Assembly: GCF_949769285.1 (NCBI RefSeq)
Contig: NZ_OX458331.1
Location: 1,116,001-1,180,000 of the forward strand
From: Anaerococcus sp. Marseille-Q7828
GTDB lineage: Bacteria; Bacillota; Clostridia; Tissierellales; Peptoniphilaceae
Direction of reading: 5' to 3'
DNA: 64,000 nt
The position numbers were made by a program, and so were the translations under genes. Under the pieces are notes generated by a model that saw only the letters and a list, made by a program, of their open reading frames with translations, searched no databases and was not told the DNA's origin. Below are positions 60,380-64,000 of this stretch, piece by piece (position 1 is the stretch's first letter; the number at the start of each line of letters is the position of its first letter).

Positions 60380-63300
60380 GTGAGAAAACAAAAAGAAAGA
60401 CGATTAATACTTATCCAAGTCCTGGTTGTAATAGCTCTCCTTGCAATTGTAGCAAGACTATACACAGTTATGATCAGCCAAGGAGATTATTACAGGGACT
60501 TATCAGATAACAGGAAAGTTAAAGAGGTAGACGAGATTGCTAGCCGTGGAAATATATATGATAGAAACGGCAAAATTTTAGCAACAAGTGTACCTGCTTT
60601 TGCTGTACAAATTTATAAGGACCAGTTATTAAAACTTGATGATGAGGATAGAATTGATAGCATTTCTAAGCTTGTAGATATCCTAGAAGAAGATGGGGTA
60701 AACTATACTGATGGCTTTGCAATAAAGCTAAATTCTTTTGCTTATAAGAGAAACGAAGACTACTTTATCTTAGGGCAAATGCCAAATGAACTTGTTGTAT
60801 CAACTCTTATAGATAATGATTTAATCTATGATTTTCTAACATCAACTATTAAAGATGAAAATATAGAATATGAGACAATAAAAACAGCCCTCTTGGCTCT
60901 TAAAAAACGCGGAATAGATATACCTGCTCACGTAAGCCAAAAAGACGGAAACTTAGAAGTTACTTTTAAGGAAAATTCAGAAGAAAAATTAAAGTCTTCT
61001 GGTTATTCTATAGATGAAAATCCTATAGATGTAGTAGTACGAGCTGTTGGCAACGACAAGTCTGTTTTGCTATCTATACTTGAGAACTCAAATGCGAGAA
61101 TTCTTGCCTATAATATATTAAATGAAAGAGGCCTACTTGGAAGCCTTACTCTAAAAGATTATGCAGTAAAAGCCGATGAGGAGTTGATAGAGAAAAAGGC
61201 TAAGCTTTCAAAAGCCTATCCTGAAATAAGTCTCGAAAGTACTCCTAGTGATGATTTCTATGAGATAGTAAAATCTTCTACAATAAAAGACGTCTTGACC
61301 CAAGCTATTGTCAAAGACGATGGGGCTTATGTTATACCTGCAGATATCCTTATCCAAGAGTTGGAAAATAAGGGCATCTATGCAAACTTTGATACTGAAG
61401 TAATCACTGATACAGAAGATGACAGAAATCTTTATAAGGTAAATGTTAAATTTAGAAATGCCCAAGCTGGCTCTCCGGTAGATGAACTAGCAAGGCTAGC
61501 AGATGAACACGGCCTACTAAAACCACTTATATTATCAGAAGATATAAAATATATGGCTCAAAATGCCAATACAAAGAATAATATATATCCGAACATAGAT
61601 GTAAGTGAAGATGACCCAAAAGATTGGGACTACACTTTTAACATAGAAAAAGACAATTTCTACACTTACTATGCAGCAAAGGATAAGGTCAATCCAAGAA
61701 AAAAAGTTGTCGAAGTTTTAAACAAAGAGAAAGATCCTAAGGAAATATTAAACTATCTTAAAAAAATTAATGGCTTGGAAAATTTCTCAGACCTTGAAGC
61801 TGTTGGTATTCTTACCATTGATAACCAAGTAAATAGACAAGGCAACTTCGGTTATAGGCCAATAAGCTTGGTATATAATATCGACGAATCAACCGTATTA
61901 AAAATCGAGGAAAATATAAAAGCGACATCTGGAATAGATGTAAATACTATTCCTATAAGGTCTTATCCAAATAGGTACCTAGCAAGTCATATTTTGGGCT
62001 ATATGGGACCAATTGCCACAGAAGAAGAAATGGACAAATATGTCAAAAAAAGAGACTATTTGAGAGATGAAATCATAGGTAAAACTGGTATAGAGGAGTC
62101 CTACCAAGACAACCTAAAAGGGAAAAATGGCAAGAGCCTAGTGACTGTTGACTCAGCAGGTAATAGAAAGCAAACTATATCACAGTCACCATCAGAACCA
62201 GGAGATGACCTATACTTATCCATTGATGCTGATCTTCAAGAACAAGCCGAAAAATCCCTAGCAGGAGTTTTAAAGGCAATTAGAGAGGGTACAGACTACC
62301 AATCAGAATATGGAATATTTAGACCTCTAAGGAGAGCAGCCTATGCCGAAAGTGGGGCGGTAGTAGTATCTAATGTCAAAACTGGTGAGGTCTTGGCTAT
62401 GGCAAGTTTGCCAGACTACGATCCGAACCTATTTTCAACAGGTATCTCTCAATCAGACTGGGAAAGCTTACAAGTACCAGAAGATAGTGGTCCACTTGTA
62501 CCAAGACCGATGCTAAATATAGCTAGTCAAAGTGCTGTCATGCCAGGATCTACCTTTAAACTTGTAACAGCTCTTGCTGCCTTGGAAAATGGCCTAGACC
62601 CTCAAGCTGTAATCACTGACTACGGTTATATTGAAATAGGAAATAGACGATTTAACAACCTTGCTTGGACAGAATATGGAATTACCCAAGGTGAGGAAAA
62701 CTTATACGGAGCCATAAGAGATTCTAACAACTTTTATTTCTATGTTCTAGCCCTTGGTGAGAACCCTAGAGACGGCAAGTCTATAGGAACCAAGCTTGAA
62801 CTAAATGATATTAGAATTGCAGCAGAAAAACTTGGCCTAGATCAAGTCACTGGTGTAGAAATAAATATACCTAAAGAATCATCAGGTAATATTCCATCAA
62901 TTGACAAGAAAATTCAAATAACTAGGGCCATGCTAAAAGCATATCTTGATGAAAATCTTCCTCTCCACCTAAAGGATGAAGTCAAAAAATCAAGAAGTGA
63001 ATTTGAAAATGATGTTCTAGATATAGTAAACTTTACAGATAATCCAAAGGAATGGAATCGTAACAAGATTATAGAATTCCTAGATGAAAGAGGATATGAT
63101 CCTGAACTAATCCTTGAAGGAGAGAGGGCAGGACTTGCAGACACAATCAAATATACCTACCTAAACCAAGCTGAGTGGGATATAACGGATATGTTAAATA
63201 TAGTTATGGGCCAAGGGCAAAATGCCTATACTCCACTACAAATGAATAGGGCCATAGCAACTCTTACAAACGGAGGATATCTAAACAAATTCACCCTAGT

Positions 63301-63847
63301 AGATAAGGTAACCAACCACGATTCAGGAGATATTTTATTTAATAATGTCACTGAGGGAACAAGGATAGAATTAAAAGATAGAAAATACTTAGAAGATATC
63401 AAATATGGAGCCTTGCTTGTAGCACAAAACAACAAAATACTAAGCGAACTTCCAGTAGAAATTGGTATCAAAACGGGTACAGCAGAAGTAGAAGGTAAGA
63501 ACGCTGATGGAGTAGGATATGATTCCTATGCGTGGATGGTTGGATTTGCACCATATGATGATCCAGAAATCGCCATAAGCATTATCCTAACCCAAGGGGA
63601 TACCTCTTACAATGTATCGCCTATAATGAGAGATATAGTAGCCAAATATTTTGATTTGAATGTATACTCATCAAACCAAAACGAAAGCCCGGAAAATGTA
63701 GACACTGCTCAGTTTGGCGACAACGTTCCAGACCAAGGCGGTGATTTGATAGAAAATTTAGATAATAATATTACCGATATTACAAACGAGATTAATGGTA
63801 ATAACCAAAATATGGAAAATCTTGATGATAATCAGGGGGGAATATGA
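60380..63847 (+). CDS. mrdA: Penicillin-binding protein 2 (class B transpeptidase), unusually large
   Basis: A class B PBP that cross-links peptidoglycan during elongation. It starts at GTG with GGTGG upstream. One transmembrane helix (about 9-29) is followed by the RGNIYDRNGKILA motif of the dimerisation region (about 56-68). The next about 420 residues are an insertion of repeated-looking helical and beta segments not found in ordinary PBP2. The normal sequence then resumes (SYPNRYLASHILGYMGPIA, IGKTGIEESYQDNLKG). The transpeptidase domain has S724-T-F-K727, S782-N-N784 and K1031-T-G. The Asn/Asp-rich C-terminal tail is disordered. The total of 1155 residues is far above the usual 600-750. 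Confidence 0.92.
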   Translation: MRKQKERRLILIQVLVVIALLAIVARLYTVMISQGDYYRDLSDNRKVKEVDEIASRGNIYDRNGKILATSVPAFAVQIYKDQLLKLDDEDRIDSISKLVDILEEDGVNYTDGFAIKLNSFAYKRNEDYFILGQMPNELVVSTLIDNDLIYDFLTSTIKDENIEYETIKTALLALKKRGIDIPAHVSQKDGNLEVTFKENSEEKLKSSGYSIDENPIDVVVRAVGNDKSVLLSILENSNARILAYNILNERGLLGSLTLKDYAVKADEELIEKKAKLSKAYPEISLESTPSDDFYEIVKSSTIKDVLTQAIVKDDGAYVIPADILIQELENKGIYANFDTEVITDTEDDRNLYKVNVKFRNAQAGSPVDELARLADEHGLLKPLILSEDIKYMAQNANTKNNIYPNIDVSEDDPKDWDYTFNIEKDNFYTYYAAKDKVNPRKKVVEVLNKEKDPKEILNYLKKINGLENFSDLEAVGILTIDNQVNRQGNFGYRPISLVYNIDESTVLKIEENIKATSGIDVNTIPIRSYPNRYLASHILGYMGPIATEEEMDKYVKKRDYLRDEIIGKTGIEESYQDNLKGKNGKSLVTVDSAGNRKQTISQSPSEPGDDLYLSIDADLQEQAEKSLAGVLKAIREGTDYQSEYGIFRPLRRAAYAESGAVVVSNVKTGEVLAMASLPDYDPNLFSTGISQSDWESLQVPEDSGPLVPRPMLNIASQSAVMPGSTFKLVTALAALENGLDPQAVITDYGYIEIGNRRFNNLAWTEYGITQGEENLYGAIRDSNNFYFYVLALGENPRDGKSIGTKLELNDIRIAAEKLGLDQVTGVEINIPKESSGNIPSIDKKIQITRAMLKAYLDENLPLHLKDEVKKSRSEFENDVLDIVNFTDNPKEWNRNKIIEFLDERGYDPELILEGERAGLADTIKYTYLNQAEWDITDMLNIVMGQGQNAYTPLQMNRAIATLTNGGYLNKFTLVDKVTNHDSGDILFNNVTEGTRIELKDRKYLEDIKYGALLVAQNNKILSELPVEIGIKTGTAEVEGKNADGVGYDSYAWMVGFAPYDDPEIAISIILTQGDTSYNVSPIMRDIVAKYFDLNVYSSNQNESPENVDTAQFGDNVPDQGGDLIENLDNNITDITNEINGNNQNMENLDDNQGGI

Positions 63848-64000
63848 AAGTTTACGTTATAAAAGGTGAAAATGGAATAGGCAAAACAGATTTTGCTGTA
63901 AATCTTGCCGAATACTTACAAAAAAACGGCAAGGTGCTTTTAATTCAGGCCAAAAGAAACGCCAATTCTAATATTGAAGATTTCTTTCAAAAAGATGGGA
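63844..64000 (+). CDS. P-loop ATPase, ParA/MinD-like, partial
   Basis: Only 52 N-terminal residues are in the window. They begin MKVYVIKGENGIGKTDFAVN, continue LAEYLQKNGKVLLIQAKRN and reach NANSNIEDFF, the layout of the first strand, P-loop and second strand of ParA/MinD ATPases. The P-loop G-E-N-G-I-G-K-T lacks the signature lysine of the deviant Walker A (G-K-G-G-x-G-K-T); a Glu stands there, and the usual LIDxDPQ is LIQAKRN. The gene overlaps the PBP2 stop by four bases. minCD follows mreBCD in Bacillus, but these substitutions argue against ordinary MinD. Function beyond NTP binding is open. Confidence 0.65.
   Translation, partial: MKVYVIKGENGIGKTDFAVNLAEYLQKNGKVLLIQAKRNANSNIEDFFQKDG

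Overview
The window is about 64 kb of AT-rich, tightly packed chromosome, mostly read rightward. It suggests a low-GC, Gram-positive, anaerobic, non-sporulating Firmicute, most likely an Anaerococcus-like member of the Peptoniphilaceae/Tissierellia. The grounds are a PolC-type replicase, strong AGGAGG ribosome sites, an Rnf ion-pumping complex, a rimP-nusA-ylxR-infB operon and a yabO-divIC-tilS-hpt cluster that lacks the sporulation genes found there in Bacillus. The genus is an inference. No plasmid, prophage or CRISPR array is visible.

Layout. 1-1176 (leftward): a CoaX-like gene with altered motifs, cut by the window edge, behind an ECF-type vitamin transporter gene. 1403-9082: uppS-cdsA-rseP-ispG-polC, covering lipid carriers, phospholipid precursor, a membrane protease, isoprenoids and the replicase, with no dxr. 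9210-13158 (leftward): a tandem duplication of a module, cstA plus a 103-residue Cys-Cys protein; a copied piece of the polC 3' end marks the joint. 13277-23352: translation and RNA operon rimP-nusA-ylxR-infB-rbfA-nrnA-truB-ribF, then rpsO and pnp. 23377-24844: an intact IS3-family element sitting in the loop of the pnp terminator. 24957-28081: a three-gene ABC-2 exporter. 28177-33153: ftsK-pgsA-recA and opposing dinB. 33228-34374: two DUF2382 stress-type genes, the second behind a SigB-like promoter. 34452-36971: rqcP-divIC-tilS-hpt. 37572-41681: coaX-dusB-greA-lysS, where LysRS carries an extra C-terminal tRNA-binding domain. 41829-45017: an accessory patch with two membrane proteins, a decayed gene, an internally deleted copy of the same IS and a thioesterase. 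45116-46958: CapA-like lipoprotein and PAP2 phosphatase. 46943-47357: tRNA-Leu(CAA) followed by an unusual GC-rich run of short hairpins that ends at a terminator. 47413-51288: polA-coaE-lytic transglycosylase. 51355-56283: rnfCDGEAB. 56390-57961: NusG-II-like protein, Gx transporter, radC. 57975-64000: mreBCD, a very large PBP2 and a partial P-loop ATPase.

How it fits together. Much of the window serves envelope growth: uppS, cdsA, pgsA, mreBCD, PBP2, PAP2, divIC and ftsK. A second theme is coenzyme A: canonical coaX, coaE, and the CoaX-like/ECF pair. Rnf would couple ferredoxin oxidation to an ion gradient.

The points most worth a second look are the GC-rich hairpin array behind tRNA-Leu, the MreB with altered nucleotide-site residues beside a roughly 1150-residue PBP2, the cstA/CC duplication with its polC scar, the IS placed exactly in a terminator loop together with its deletion derivative 20 kb away, the LysRS fusion and the altered CoaX paralogue.
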